A stretch of DNA of 21,555 nt from Priapulus caudatus (lineage: Eukaryota; Priapulida; Priapulimorpha; Priapulimorphida; Priapulidae), in the NCBI RefSeq assembly GCF_000485595.1, contig NW_014577496.1, forward strand, positions 156,059 to 177,613, in the 5' to 3' direction. Position 1 is the stretch's first letter, and each line of letters begins with the position of its first letter. The notes below the pieces were generated by a model that was given only the letters and a program-made list of their open reading frames with translations, was not told the origin of the DNA and made no database searches. Below, piece by piece: positions 8,335 to 18,092 of this stretch. Position numbers and translations under genes: made by a program.

Positions 8335-9242
8335 GGAAACTTGCTTCGTGCAAACCGTCCAAAGCTACATCCGGACTTCTTTTGGGCACCCCGTCAATGA
8401 TTACAGTAGATGAATGCAGAAATCACAAGATAGCACCCGAATACAGCCTCCCTGCACTAATTTTTGCAGTTGTGCCCTCTAACACAGTAGTACCTGTGTT
8501 GCTTTAAGTGCAATGCACGCAAGTGTCATATCCCACGCAAGTATATATATATACCTCAAGTAGTGATCACGGTAGAAATTTTCACGCTGCTGTGTTTGAA
8601 GCAATTTTGATCAGCATTACGTACACTAGTCTGAGTGTTTTATTATTTAAATTTTATGTAATATCTGGCTCATGATATTATAGTTAAAGATCTCCACCTT
8701 TCTCAAGGTTTATCACACTCGCATGTTCTGTTTATGTTCATGTGGATGAATGTTTTAATAGTTGCTTAAACATATCTCTACATTGGTTCTTGTGTGTATT
8801 ACTCAGACTGAAGTTATTGCTTCTATACAGAATAGCTAAAATGATTGCATTTGAAAGAAGAGATAATGTATAGCACCATCAACATATTTATAATATTGTT
8901 ATAGATATGTTCATGATAGCTGTAATACAGTGTTTGCACATATTTTTCACATATTTTTGAATTGTGTTATTAATATGGCAGCTAAACCTCAGTGATGCGA
9001 ATTGCTCAGTGTTAACCTAGAATTGATAGCACTACATCTATGCACACATAATGCGATAATTGTGTACTGCATGATTATTTATGTTAAATGAGATTTATCA
9101 AATACTGTTACAATATGAGAAGGAAATAGCAACACATTCCCTGATAAGCACATGGTTGTATATTATATAAAAACCTTAAAACTCAAGGGTGTAAGTTTAA
9201 TCTCTTTCCAAGAATACGTGGTTGTATATTATTATTATTATT
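8335..9242 (+). other. LIN7 3'UTR and AT-rich flank
   Basis: About 0.9 kb of AT-rich sequence has no long reading frame and no clear AATAAA. The cleavage site could not be placed. The sequence ends in a short ATT repeat (9228-9242), exactly where homology with the inverted arm begins. Confidence 0.5.
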
Positions 9243-9588
9243 AACCTACACCTACCTACGCTTGCAAATCCCCTCGACACAACTACGGAAGACACGGACG
9301 AAAAACATTCGTCGTAAAAACAAATAATCGTTAGTCCCATCAATAGCGTATGATTTTCGTCGTAATAAATAAATTATGATAATTCGCATCCTTCGAACGC
9401 CTGAGTGGTTTCACCTGAGCATTGTTTTTCATCGCCGCCGCCAAGAGATGCTATTTTTCTGCCGTGCTACGATAACCCGGCGTTCGCTTATTTATTTTTT
9501 TCGCGCAAAAAAATGCAATTATAAATTTTAATTATTAAAATATTTTAATTCATTAATTAAATTTTGTTTCTTCCGCCCGTCCTCACAG

Positions 9589-9732
9589 TTCAGTTCACGA
9601 TCGGCACGCCACCCACGATGAATCGCTATCGAACCACGAGTGCGTCTAGTCAGGGCACGCCCCCACCCGTACGCGCAAACTCCGCACAACCGCCTAGCAG
9701 CCAGACGTCGCCACGCCGCCGCTGGAGCACAG
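9589..9732 (+). CDS. ULK: ULK/Atg1 linker exon
   Basis: The acceptor is cctcacag and the donor CACAG|gtacgc. It is in phase 1 at both ends. It encodes QFTIGTPPTMNRYRTTSASS, then QGTPPPVRANSAQPPSSQ, and ends near SPRRRWST. Ser/Thr-Pro richness and order fit the disordered, heavily phosphorylated linker of ULK1/2. It is the first ULK exon on the plus strand here. The preceding exon type exists in this window only in the inverted piece at 2018-2126. Confidence 0.75.
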
Positions 9733-9981
9733 GTACGCACAGGGGGCAGCACTTGTGTGCGCGGGTTCGCGCGATCGACAGGCGGGGTGCGCGACGGCAC
9801 GGTTTTGCGATTGGCGAGGGGGTTTTAGGAATGTACGAAGGTGTTGATAGATGAGCCGTTTTTCTTTATAACGGACATTTTTTTAGAAAACTTTTAGAAG
9901 AGGTGTTTCTAGAACACGCATTGCTAGAAGAGTACGTTGAAGGACGTGTCGTCACGGTTACGAGCGTGGCGATTGTTTCAG

Positions 9982-10188
9982 GGACTCCGCCGTGCACGCC
10001 CGGCATGCACCGCACGCCCGCCGCCCAGCTGCCGACGATGCTGCCCCCTATCATGGACTCGAACAAGCTGCCGTACCACCAGGTGGCGCTGCCGGGGAGT
10101 CCGACGAAGCCGCTGCAGGCGGCGTTCTGCCGCGGCGTGCATCACGTGAACACGATGCCCGCCAATCTCATGGACTACCAACTATCTG
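9982..10188 (+). CDS. ULK: ULK/Atg1 linker exon
   Basis: The acceptor is ttgtttcag and the donor TCTG|gtacgc, phase 1 to phase 1, so it joins its neighbours in frame. It encodes GTPPCTPGMHRTPAAQLP, then MLPPIMDSNKLPYH, GSPTKPLQAAFCRG and MDYQLS. The LPPI and GSPTK pieces recall the LPPILGSPTK stretch in the human ULK1 linker, and the order relative to the next exon is conserved. The frame is intact. Confidence 0.8.
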
Positions 10189-10206
10189 GTACGCCCAGCT
10201 AGTTCT

Positions 10207-10360
10207 AGCGATGGTGCGTGCGTGCGTGCGTGCGTGCGTGCATGCGTGCGTCTGTGTGCGTGCGTGCGTGCGTGCATGTGTGTGTGCATGCGTCTGTGTG
10301 CGTGCGTGCATGCGTGCATGCGTCTGTGTGCGTGCGTGCGTGCGTCTGTGTGCGTACATA
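10207..10360. repeat. (GTGC)n intronic microsatellite
   Basis: GTGCGTGC repeats are interrupted by ATGC and TCTGTGTGC. The alternating purine-pyrimidine pattern is compatible with Z-DNA. It begins about 20 bp after a ULK splice donor. Its damaged counterpart is at 1-170. Confidence 0.9.
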
Positions 10361-10451
10361 CGTAAACCATCATTAGATCTACGCACAGCATCGCGCTCGA
10401 CTCTACGACCGCACCACGCGCGTGACGCTCACTTGTTTCTCGCCCCTGCAG

Positions 10452-10595
10452 GTCAGCAGCAGCAGCAGCAGCAGCAGCATCCGGGGGCGATCGATCCCGA
10501 CGACGCGGGGTATGAGAGCGGACCGGGTAACTGTAAACGATCGAGCAGCGGCAGCCGTCTGTCCGACCACCTGCTCAGGACCGCGTTCAACTCTG
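10452..10595 (+). CDS. ULK: ULK/Atg1 exon with poly-Gln and mTORC1-site region
   Basis: The acceptor is cccctgcag and the donor CTCTG|gtgagt, with phase 1 at both ends. It starts with eight CAG codons (Gln8), then HPGAIDPDDAGYESGPGN, then KRSSSGSRLSDHLLRTAFNS. The last part aligns with GRSFSTSRLTDLLLKAAFG of human ULK1, the neighbourhood of Ser758, which mTORC1 phosphorylates to block AMPK binding. The serine spacing (R-S-x-S-x-S-R) is kept. CAG repeat length may vary between alleles. Confidence 0.88.
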
Positions 10596-10662
10596 GTGAG
10601 TCGCCCGATGACGAGCGTACGCGCAGACGTGGCGCCACCTGGCGTAGAAGCGTCATTGTTGT

Positions 10663-10680
10663 TGTTGATGATGTTCTTAC

Positions 10681-10760
<80 letters not shown>

Positions 10761-11155
10761 TTGTTGTTGTCGTTTTTGTTACTGTTGTTGTTGTTGTCGG
10801 TTTTGTTGCTGACGTTGTTGTTACTGTTGTTGTTGTCATTCTTGTTGCTGATGTTGTTACTGTGGTTGTTGTCATTGTTTTTGCTGATGTTGTTGTTACT
10901 GTTGTTGTTGTTATTGACGTCGTTTTTTTGTTGCCTGATGTTGTTGTTTTTCTGTTGTTGTTGTCATTCTTGTTTGCTGATGTTGTTACTGTTGTTGTTG
11001 TCATTGTTTTTGTTACTTGTTTGTTGTTGTTATTATGTAATTTTTTTGCTGATGTTGTTGTTCTCTCGTCTGATTGTTGTCATTTTTGTTGCTGATGGTT
11101 GTTTGTTCGTTATTGACGTAGCTATTTTTGTTATTGATGTTGTTTGTTCTTCGTG
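10663..11155. repeat. (TTG)n and (ATG)n triplet repeats
   Basis: A long intronic tract has pure TTG at about 10680-10720 and pure ATG/GAT at 10721-10760, then degenerate TTGTTGTTGTCATT-type repeats. Long Val/Asp, Leu/Met or Thr/Ser frames over it are artefacts of triplet periodicity. Confidence 0.9.
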
Positions 11156-11239
11156 TTCAGATGTTTGTTGAACTGCTGCACCTTCGTCCTTGTCGGTTGT
11201 TGTCTAACATCCCTGTCCGTTCTCTTCGACGTTCTTCAG

Positions 11240-11465
11240 CGAATGTTCCAGGGCAGTCCGCAGTCACGTCGTGATGCGCGTACGCGCAGACCGCTCGCAC
11301 AGCGGCGCCCCTTTACATGCCAACAGTCGCCGAACGTAATTGACACGACCGCGTTCCGGCTCCCGCCCCGACGAACCTTCCCTACTCGGGCAGCAGCGCC
11401 GCCATGGGAATCGGTTCCAATATTCTTTGTCGCTCCTGAGCTGACCGGGGGAGACCATTTTAGAG
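11240..11465 (+). CDS. ULK: ULK/Atg1 exon leading into the C-terminal domain, with frameshifts
   Basis: The acceptor is gttcttcag and the donor TTAGAG|gtgagt. The first residues read ANVPGQSAVTS before a frameshift-induced stop. The 3' end contains FVAPEL, and the bases after it spell PEETILE if small indels are allowed. This fits FEAPDLPEETLMEQEH of human ULK1 at the start of the C-terminal domain. The length (226 nt) is off by one or two bases from the expected phase, consistent with indel errors. No clean copy is in this window. Confidence 0.65.
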
Positions 11466-11799
11466 GTGAGTGGGTGATGTGGGTACGGATGGACTAGCGA
11501 TGAAAAATCTGTCGGAACAATCAATGAATTATCGTCTTTAAATAATCGTCGTGGCAAGGCTTTTGAGCCTCAACAATCCTGAAGTGCAACAAAACAGATG
11601 GCGCGGCACATGGACGGCATATCTGGACTGCAAAAAACAAACAAACAAAACAAACAAAAACACACAAAGATGATTGATGATAAGCTCTGGTTTTTTCCGA
11701 AGTTTTGACGGCTTTTTCACGGCGGCATGCGTGCCCGGGTGTCAATATTTGGCTTCCGCACGTTGTAGGTCCGCGCGTAATGGCTGTACACTTGTTTAC

Positions 11800-12203
11800 G
11801 AATGCATCGTAGGTGTCGACGTTAGGTTACCGGCGCCGTCTCTCGCTCGCTCGCATTGTTATAGCTGTCGCTCTCGTTATAGTGCGCGCTTGTTAATAGC
11901 TGCTGTAGTTGATATAATCTGTGGATACGTTGTTTATAGCGCTGCGCGCTTGTTATAGCTGTACGCTTGATATAGCTGTACGCTTGTTATAGCTGCGCGC
12001 TTGTTATAGCTGTACGCCTTGAATATCGCTGTACGCTTGTTTAGCTGTCCGCGCTTTTATGAGCTAATCGCTTTTTCCTATAGCTTTACGCTTGTTATAG
12101 CTGACGCTTTTGTTATAGCTGCTTGCGCTTGTTATAGCTGTACGCTTGTTATAGCTGTCGCTTGTTATAGCTTCTGCGCGCTTGTTATAGCTGTACGCTT
12201 TTG
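11800..12203. repeat. ~17-bp minisatellite (CGCTTGTTATAGCTGTA)
   Basis: Ragged repeats of cgcttgttatagctgta become dense from about 11940, just upstream of the exon at 12217. Alternate units have gctgcg or gctgtac. Unit irregularity again looks like uncorrected indels. Older, more diverged copies start near 11870. Confidence 0.85.
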
Positions 12204-12216
12204 TTTACGAATGCAG

Positions 12217-12351
12217 AAGGAGCACAACGAGACTCTGGCGAGCTGACTTACTTGGCTGTGGCTGCTGGCGCTCATCGACTGCATTGTTGAGCTGGCTCGC
12301 ACGAGAGAGGGCGCCATAGGCAAGCTGACTGAGTCTGTCATCTCACGACAG
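12217..12351 (+). CDS. ULK: ULK/Atg1 C-terminal domain exon, with frameshifts
   Basis: The acceptor is acgaatgcag. It encodes KEHNETLA, then after two compensating frameshifts ALIDCIVELARTREGA and KLTESVISRQ. Human ULK1 has EQEHTEILRGLRF and LQESVVADQ in the same order, so this is the first MIT-like repeat of the C-terminal domain. The donor is probably CACGACAG|gtggag, but the end is uncertain. An in-frame TGA at 12243-12245 comes from the first frameshift. Confidence 0.75.
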
Positions 12352-12394
12352 GTGGAGCTGAGTTTTCGCTGCGCTGACGATAGGAAGTCTGGCT

Positions 12395-12535
12395 TGGATG
12401 ATGAAGATGTGACGATGATGATGATGGATTGCTGACTGTGATGATGATGATTTGCATGATGGTGTTGATGACGATGACGACTTGATGATGATGTCGATGA
12501 TGATGATTGATGACGATGATTTGGATGATGATTAC
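12395..12535. repeat. Degenerate (GATGAT)n repeat
   Basis: GATGATGATG-type repeats with interruptions lie in the intron after the exon at 12217. They produce an artefactual Asp/Met-rich frame. Confidence 0.85.
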
Positions 12536-12539
12536 TCTC

Positions 12540-12670
12540 GGCTTTCTGCTCTATCCCCCCATTTCTCTATATCTCTCCGCTCTATCTCTCGCTTTTTTTC
12601 TATCTCTCTCTCCTGCTCTTCTCTCTCTGTCTCTCTCTCTGCTCTCTCTTCTCTAATCTCTCTTCTCTTC

Positions 12671-12732
<62 letters not shown>

Positions 12733-12890
12733 ACCTCTCTCTCTCGTCTCTCTCTCTCCTCTTTCTCTCTCTCTCCTCTCTCTCTCTCTGCTTTCTCTCT
12801 CTCTGTTTCTCTCTCTCTCTCTCTCTCTCTCTCCTGTTTCTCTCCATCCCTCCTACCTCACTTTCTCTAACCTCTCCCCTCGCTTCCGTC
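12540..12890. repeat. (CT)n intronic tract
   Basis: About 350 bp are nearly pure CTCTCT with occasional TT or CC. Read-through gives only Ser/Leu repeats. It is followed by a segment (12902-12950) resembling 13107-13150, so the end of the intron appears locally duplicated with a second, shorter CT tract between. Confidence 0.9.
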
Positions 12891-13149
12891 TTTCTGTTAC
12901 GAACGAGACGTTGAACCAAGCCCCCCGAGAACATTGCACAGCTGATCCCGCACCCCCTCATTCTCCTCCACACTCGTGAGCTACTACGGAGCGCACCCTG
13001 ACACAAGTTTGCTGTCTACTGTGATGTGCTGACCTCACGCCCCATCCCTCCCTCGCTCTCTCTCTTCCAAACCTTCTCTCTCTCCTCTTCTCTCTCTCGC
13101 TCTAGTAACGAGACGTTGAACCAGCGGAGAACACTTGCCAGACCACCCC

Positions 13150-13295
13150 CACTATGGACCAGTGACGACCTAAGTGGAGGACTGAACAGTTTGTGCTCTA
13201 CATGCGTGTGCTGCACCTAGCATCGTCCGCACTCAGCCTCGCGCGCGATGAGATCAAGATGGGCCGCCTGCAGCCATCCCAGAACGTCCGCAACG
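13150..13295 (+). CDS. ULK: ULK/Atg1 C-terminal domain exon, 5' end uncertain
   Basis: The clear frame EQFVLYMRVLHLASSALSLA, then RDEIKMGRLQPSQNVRN, matches EQLVLYLKVAELLSSGLQSA, IDQIRAGKL of human ULK1. Upstream bases fit TTLS and EWRT with small indels (human ISLLSREWGF). The exon ends AACG in phase 1, which fits the exon at 3578 and its copy at 14579. The donor is read as ggctct where a GT would be expected, so one base is probably wrong. The 5' boundary could be anywhere from 13106 to 13150. Confidence 0.75.
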
Positions 13296-13299
13296 GCTC

Positions 13300-13990
13300 T
13301 CGCTCGCTGTTCTGTGCGGTTCTGCTCTGTCGTTTTGTGTGTTCTGCCGATGTGTTTTGCTGTATCCGAGTGTTTGTGCATTCTGCATGTTCTGTGGGTT
13401 CTGCATGTTCCTGTGTGTTTCTTTGCATTCTGCATGTTCTGTGGCACTTCTGCATGTTCTGGCTTGCTGTTCGTTGTGCATTCTGCCCCAGTGTTCTGTG
13501 CATTTTGCTGTTCTGTTGTGTTCTGACCTGCATTCTGCATGTTCTGTGCGGTTCTGCTATGTTCTGTGTGTTCGTGTGACTTCTGCTATGTTCTGTGCCA
13601 TTCTGGCATGTTCTGTGGGTTTCCTGCGCATGTTCTCGTGCTGTTCTGTGCATTCTGCATGTTCTGGTGTGTTCTGTTGCATTCTGTGTTCTGCTGGCAG
13701 TTCTGCATGTTCTGTGTTCTGCTGGCATCTCTTGCATGTTCTTGTGCATTCTGCGCATGTTCTGGTGGGTTCTGCATGTTCTGTGTGTTCTGTGCATTCC
13801 TGCATGTTCTGTGCATTCTGCGATGTTCTGTGTGTTCTGCCACTGTTCTGTGCATTTGCGTGTTCCCTTTCTCTTTTTAGCTTGGCGTGCTTCTTGTGTG
13901 TTCTGTGCATGTTCCTGCGCTGTTCTGTGCATTCTGCATGTTCTGCTGATGTTCCGCATGTTCCATTGCGGTTTCGCTTGTTCTTGTCTG
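13300..13990. repeat. 9-bp minisatellite, noisy and longer copy
   Basis: This is the same TGTTCTGNN array as 2686-3066, but about 1.8 times longer and with frequent one-base insertions. It is followed by unique sequence homologous to 3070-3260, so the two arrays occupy the same intron position in the two copies. Confidence 0.88.
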
Positions 13991-14578
13991 TCCCGCCATA
14001 CGAGTGATCTTTCTTGGACAGCGGCGAGCGGGTTTTACTGAGAGGGATCGTGTTCGCATCCTTCTCGACGCCCTCAAGTCAAGTCCTCTGCCCTGCTTCC
14101 GGCCCTGCAGTGATTGTGTGGCATGTGTGCAGCCGAGAACTACAAGGAGACATTTGTGCTTTGTATGGTTTCGCTGGGTTCCCCCGTCAAGACCGTCGGT
14201 CGAGTCTTTCGACTTCCACACAGGACACGGCAACTCCGAAATGACGTGCTTCTACCACGATTTTGCTTGGAATTCTCGAGCATGGAGCTGTTCTATCCGT
14301 GCTTAGTGTGTTGTGCGCTTGACATCAACGCATGCGTCTGAAGGCTAGCACTGTTCAGTGTTTGCGTTGGCATTGCGCACTCGCAGTGTGTCGTCGTACA
14401 CGTCAAGCTGTTTTGCATTGCAGCCATGACCGCCGGTGTACTGTACATTCATGTGTTCTGCAGTTTTAATCGCCGGCAGTTGCATTCGTCTGTTCCGTAT
14501 AGCCCTCTTCTGCCGTTTGAATCTGCGACGCAGCTGACGACTGATTTACCCAGTCGCGTGTGTGTTTTGCCATTGCCG

Positions 14579-14746
14579 CCGTGCACCGGTAGCTCTGACG
14601 AACGAATGCCTACCACAGGTCGATGGTAACGTAATGTCCGCAACATGAGCACGAAGGGCGTTCTGCATAAAGAGAACGACACAAAAAGCATCACCAAACC
14701 GCCGCGCGTCACCGCTGACAAGAGTCATCTAAACACGCGTCGAACG
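14579..14746 (+). pseudogene. ULK: Indel-damaged copy of the ULK exon at 3578
   Basis: Every segment of the clean exon is recognisable (acgaatgc, aagggcgttct, accgctgacaag), but at least ten small insertions destroy the frame, and the length grows from 140 to about 168 nt. The acceptor reads cattgccg rather than cattgcag. In position it fills the slot between the exons at 13150 and 15924, so it is probably the true genomic place of this exon, poorly read. Confidence 0.75.
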
Positions 14747-14769
14747 GTACGCTGGAACGGCCCTCTCTC

Positions 14770-14990
14770 TCCATCCACAGGCACTTGAGTATTTCAACTG
14801 TAACACACGCCGCGCCATTGACACGCACCCTCGCCTTCATACAAGTATATATATATATAAGTATGATAACCTATAATGTTTAACTAATATATTATTTATA
14901 GGTATTATATTTATGTGTCAGTGTTTGCGCGCAGATTCGGCGGCGGAATGTGTTTACAGTTTGAACGCTTCAAGTGCCATGTCGTGCTCG
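14770..14990. other. Block present only in the right-hand copy
   Basis: Compared with 3720-3760 this copy carries about 200 extra bases, including an AT-rich segment with agtatatatatatataagta (14844-14863). It may be a real insertion allele or chimeric read sequence. Confidence 0.45.
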
Positions 14991-15185
14991 ATCAACTCCA
15001 TTCCACCCGCGTACACTGCCCCTGCGCATGAAGGGGTCGAACGGCACGCCCGAGTGTTTTTGTTTAAAAAGATTCTAGCGGGCTGTCTCGTAATCGATCG
15101 ACAACATTCATTCATCCGTCCGCTCCCCCCTGGGGACCTAACATGTGTACTACTGTCTTGCCACACCACGCTGTGGAGAGGGTGG

Positions 15186-15490
15186 GAGCGGCACCTCCCT
15201 CGCGCCGCCATGGCCCCCCCACCCCACGCCCAACGCGGGAGCCCACCAGACTCAATCCTACCTCAAGTAGTTTATGCTTGCTTTTCCCTTTCTCCCCATC
15301 GGGTCTGTCTCCCCCACCCTCGTCTATGTCGTCACTAAATCCCATCAAAATCAACACCCCACCCCTCCCCCCCCCCCCTCCAGACAGCCACCCATCCCCC
15401 GGCCCCCCCCCCCCCCGCCTCCCCCCCCTTCCCCCTCCCCCCCCCCACCCCGCACACGAGACATAACAACAAAATCAACGGAACCGATAG
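15186..15490. repeat. C-rich low-complexity block present only in the right-hand copy
   Basis: Long C homopolymers alternate with CCCTCC. The strand is a candidate for i-motif or, on the other strand, G-quadruplex folding. The clean copy goes directly from the equivalent of 15185 to 15491 (around 3900-3915), so this is an insertion of about 300 bp or an artefact. Confidence 0.7.
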
Positions 15491-15923
15491 GTAACGATGG
15501 CTGTTTATTGGCCAGATGATGCGGTCGTTCGTCCCGTCGAATCGAAAATGATAATGCCGGAACTTAAAACATAGTTTGAATCGAGTATAAAAAGAGCGTA
15601 TTAAGTTCCGAACGCGGGGGGCGATTTACTAAGTCGTCGGAGTAGGTTCCGGCGAAAAGTATGTGGCGCGGAAAACCATGTTCGACCTCACCGACACTCG
15701 CTTAGACGCCATACTATGACTTCACTTTGGACACTTGATGAGGTACGTTAACGGCGTCATTAATCAAGCGTAATTGACACACCGCTGAGATAAATCACGG
15801 CGTTAGATTCAGCAAGCGCATTGTCACTCTGTACCCTCGTCTTAATTTCGAAGGTCGTGCGCGGATCGACGTGGCTTTTGCCGTTGACGGAATGTTCACT
15901 TTGTGTTTTTTCGATTCGGCGAG

Positions 15924-16020
15924 TTGTCAGACCGCGGCGTTGGCACGAACTGTTTGGAATACGCCCAAGATTGCTTCCGCCGCTACAGAAGCTCAAGTGC
16001 TTGCTGGCACAGCTCTCCAG
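15924..16020 (+). pseudogene. ULK: Indel-damaged copy of the ULK exon at 4326
   Basis: Recognisable pieces are gtcagaccgcggcgttgg, gaactgtttgga and ttgcttccgccgctac. Single-base insertions and deletions interrupt the frame. The donor is read as cagtagct where the clean copy has cag|gtacgct. The CTCF-like motifs downstream are also broken by indels in this copy. Confidence 0.75.
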
Positions 16021-16149
16021 TAGCTGATTCACTATGTTTTGTCCGCTACTGCCGGCCATCTTGCTGGGGCTGCTGACTACCGGGCGCTCTGTGGGTGGAG
16101 TATTGTTGTCGCCGTCGCTGGTAGTGCCGCGTCGTTCTGGTGCCTCAGC

Positions 16150-16690
16150 TTTACAATTATCTGTCAATCTGTCTCGCTCTTCCTCTCTCTAATCACTCTT
16201 AATACCTTGCTAACTGTCTACTTGCATCTCTCACACGTGTGCGCTCCCTCTATTTCTCTCTTTCTGTTTCTGTCTCTTTCTCTCTTCTTATTCTCTCCCC
16301 TCGCCCTCTCTACCACTCTTCCTCTCCCGTCTCTCTCCCCCCTTCTTCCCCTCTCGAGCGGCCCGGGTCTCTCCTCTCTCGTCTCTCCTCTCATATTACT
16401 AAACTTCCTTCCCTCTCCTCGGGTCTTCTCTCTCTCTTCTCTTCCTCTCTCTCTCCTCATCGCTTATCTACAAATACTCTTATTCCAATCATCTCCTCTC
16501 AATCTCATACCTTCTCTCGCTCTCGCTCTCGCTCTCGCTCTCTCCGCTCTCTCGCTCTCTCGCCTCTATCAGCTCTCGCTTGCGACTCTCTCTCTTTCTC
16601 TACCTCTACCTACCTATCTCTCTCTCTCTAACCTCTCTCTCTTTCTCTCTAACCTGTCTCCTCTAACACTAACACTCTCTCTCTCTCTCT
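16150..16690. repeat. CT-rich last ULK intron
   Basis: This pyrimidine-rich stretch includes (CTCGCT)n near 16515-16565 and ends in the strong acceptor cacctcacag. The first part corresponds to 4586-4806 of the other copy. Confidence 0.85.
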
Positions 16691-16700
16691 CACCTCACAG

Positions 16701-16811
16701 GTTGTCAGTGACGACCATGACAAGGACCTACTGTGTCGCTACAAGCACAGCGTGGAGCGGCGTCTCTTCGTCCTACAGGAGCACGGCTTCGTCCTCGCTT
16801 ACGACAGCTGA
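16701..16811 (+). CDS. ULK: ULK/Atg1 last exon and stop codon
   Basis: The acceptor is cctcacag. It has 36 codons plus TGA at 16809-16811, starting in phase 0 and therefore in frame with the clean exon ending at 4421. It encodes VVSDDHDKDLLCRYKHSVER, then RLFVLQEHGFVLAYDS. Human ULK1 ends with LSDQADIENVTKCKLCIERR, then LSALLTGICA, so the final helix of the C-terminal domain is conserved and the end is family-typical. The sequence is clean again from here on. Confidence 0.9.
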   Translation, partial: VVSDDHDKDLLCRYKHSVERRLFVLQEHGFVLAYDS

Positions 16812-16998
16812 ACGCTCGCGCCGACGCCGCGCGCTAGATGGCAGCACGTGTCGATGCTCGGATCGACGTCGCACGCTAGATGGCAGCACGCGTCGTCCTG
16901 CTTTCGTCTCGCCGTTGCCGAGGGAAACGGCCGCGAATTCACGAGCGATTGCGATCGCGACGTGGAAACGGACGCGGCGCGGTGAACGTTAGTCAAGT

Positions 16999-17004
16999 TA
17001 GTGG

Positions 17005-17063
<59 letters not shown>

Positions 17064-17112
17064 ATGCGTGCGTGCGTGCTTGCATTTGTGCGTGCGTGCT
17101 TGCTTACGTGTG

Positions 17113-17147
<35 letters not shown>

Positions 17148-17218
17148 TTGCTTGCTTGCGTGCGTGCGTGCGTGCGTGCGTTTGTGCTTACTTGCTTGTG
17201 CTTGTGTTTGTGCGTGCG
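16999..17218. repeat. (GTGC)n microsatellite after the ULK stop
   Basis: About 50 GTGC units carry occasional TTGC, ATGC or TTAC variants. Alternating purine-pyrimidine sequence is a Z-DNA candidate. Frames over it give only VRAC or HART repeats. Confidence 0.92.
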
Positions 17219-17999
17219 TGAGAGACTGTGTATGCACACGAACTTGCAGCAAACTTACCTAACTAAGGGCTCTCAAGGTTTAAGCATTGTGCTTCGTCCT
17301 CAGGTCATTGCAAACGATGTCCTCAAAAGAATCATTATATAATAACATCTATATTATATAAGGATATTATAGACTCGATGAAAGTCTAACACACCAAACA
17401 GTTCACAGGTGTCCCAGTGTAATTAGCTTTCTTTTTATATTTAATCTAAACAACACACCAGCATTACTCTTTAGTCATTTCAGATCACCGAGTAGTTGCT
17501 TTTGTATAATATACATATGTTAGAAGAGGAGGAGGAAAAGAGGGTATAGAGAAGGGAGGAGAAGGAGGCGTGTATCATCGTATTGTGTAGATATGCCTCG
17601 TGTTTTGACGTAAGTTACCGAGATATCTGTCAAACGTAAAACCATAAAACGTTGTCGCACTGCTGCTTACCGGCGACACAAAGAAAGCGATCTCTCTTTG
17701 AGTTTGTAATTATTACTGTTATCGATTGATCTTCCGCAATTTATCCCGTGTTTTTTTTAAATATTTCGACGTATAATAAATTATATATCCGCTGATCGTT
17801 CCCAAATACTATTTATTTGGTGTAAACTATTGTATGCGCGTGTAGCAAAAGGTATGGTGTATTTGTGAAGTTGTATTTAGGAAAAAGACGAGTCACGTAG
17901 ATTTATTTCGCGCAGTCTGGCTGCATATAGATATATGATGCAACAGTCGTATAAACTGTACGTGTTATAATCCGCGCATTCTTGCGTGTGGGTGTGATG

Positions 18000-18092
18000 T
18001 GGTGTAGCTGTGGTGTAGGTGTGGTGTAGGTGTGGTGTAGGTGTGGTGTAGGTGTGGTGTAGGTGTGGTGGTGGTGGTGGTGGTGGTGGTAG
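18000..18092. repeat. Short GTGGTGTAG minisatellite and (GGT)n
   Basis: Five near-perfect units of about 12 bp (gtgtaggtgtggt) are followed by about eight GGT triplets. Confidence 0.88.

Larger units (their letters stand above)
9243..10235. repeat. Right arm of the inverted duplication (clean copy)
   Basis: This is the reverse-complement homologue of 1-1187. Homology starts at cctacacctacctacgcttg next to LIN7 flanking sequence and continues through two intact ULK exons into the GTGC-repeat intron. This copy has open exons, unlike the left arm. Confidence 0.85.

Noticed and set aside
10168-10391. HART and VRAC repeat frames (also 16799-17342)
   Set aside because: These are translations of GTGC microsatellites.
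10422-11171. Long Leu/Met, Val/Asp and Thr/Ser frames
   Set aside because: Products of TTG and ATG triplet repeats. Only 10452-10595 has a splice-bounded, family-matching exon.
13198-13959. 253-codon minus frame rich in QNTQNM and HRTCR
   Set aside because: Antisense translation of the noisy 9-bp array.
15112-15519. Pro-rich frames
   Set aside because: Translations of C homopolymers that are missing from the other copy.
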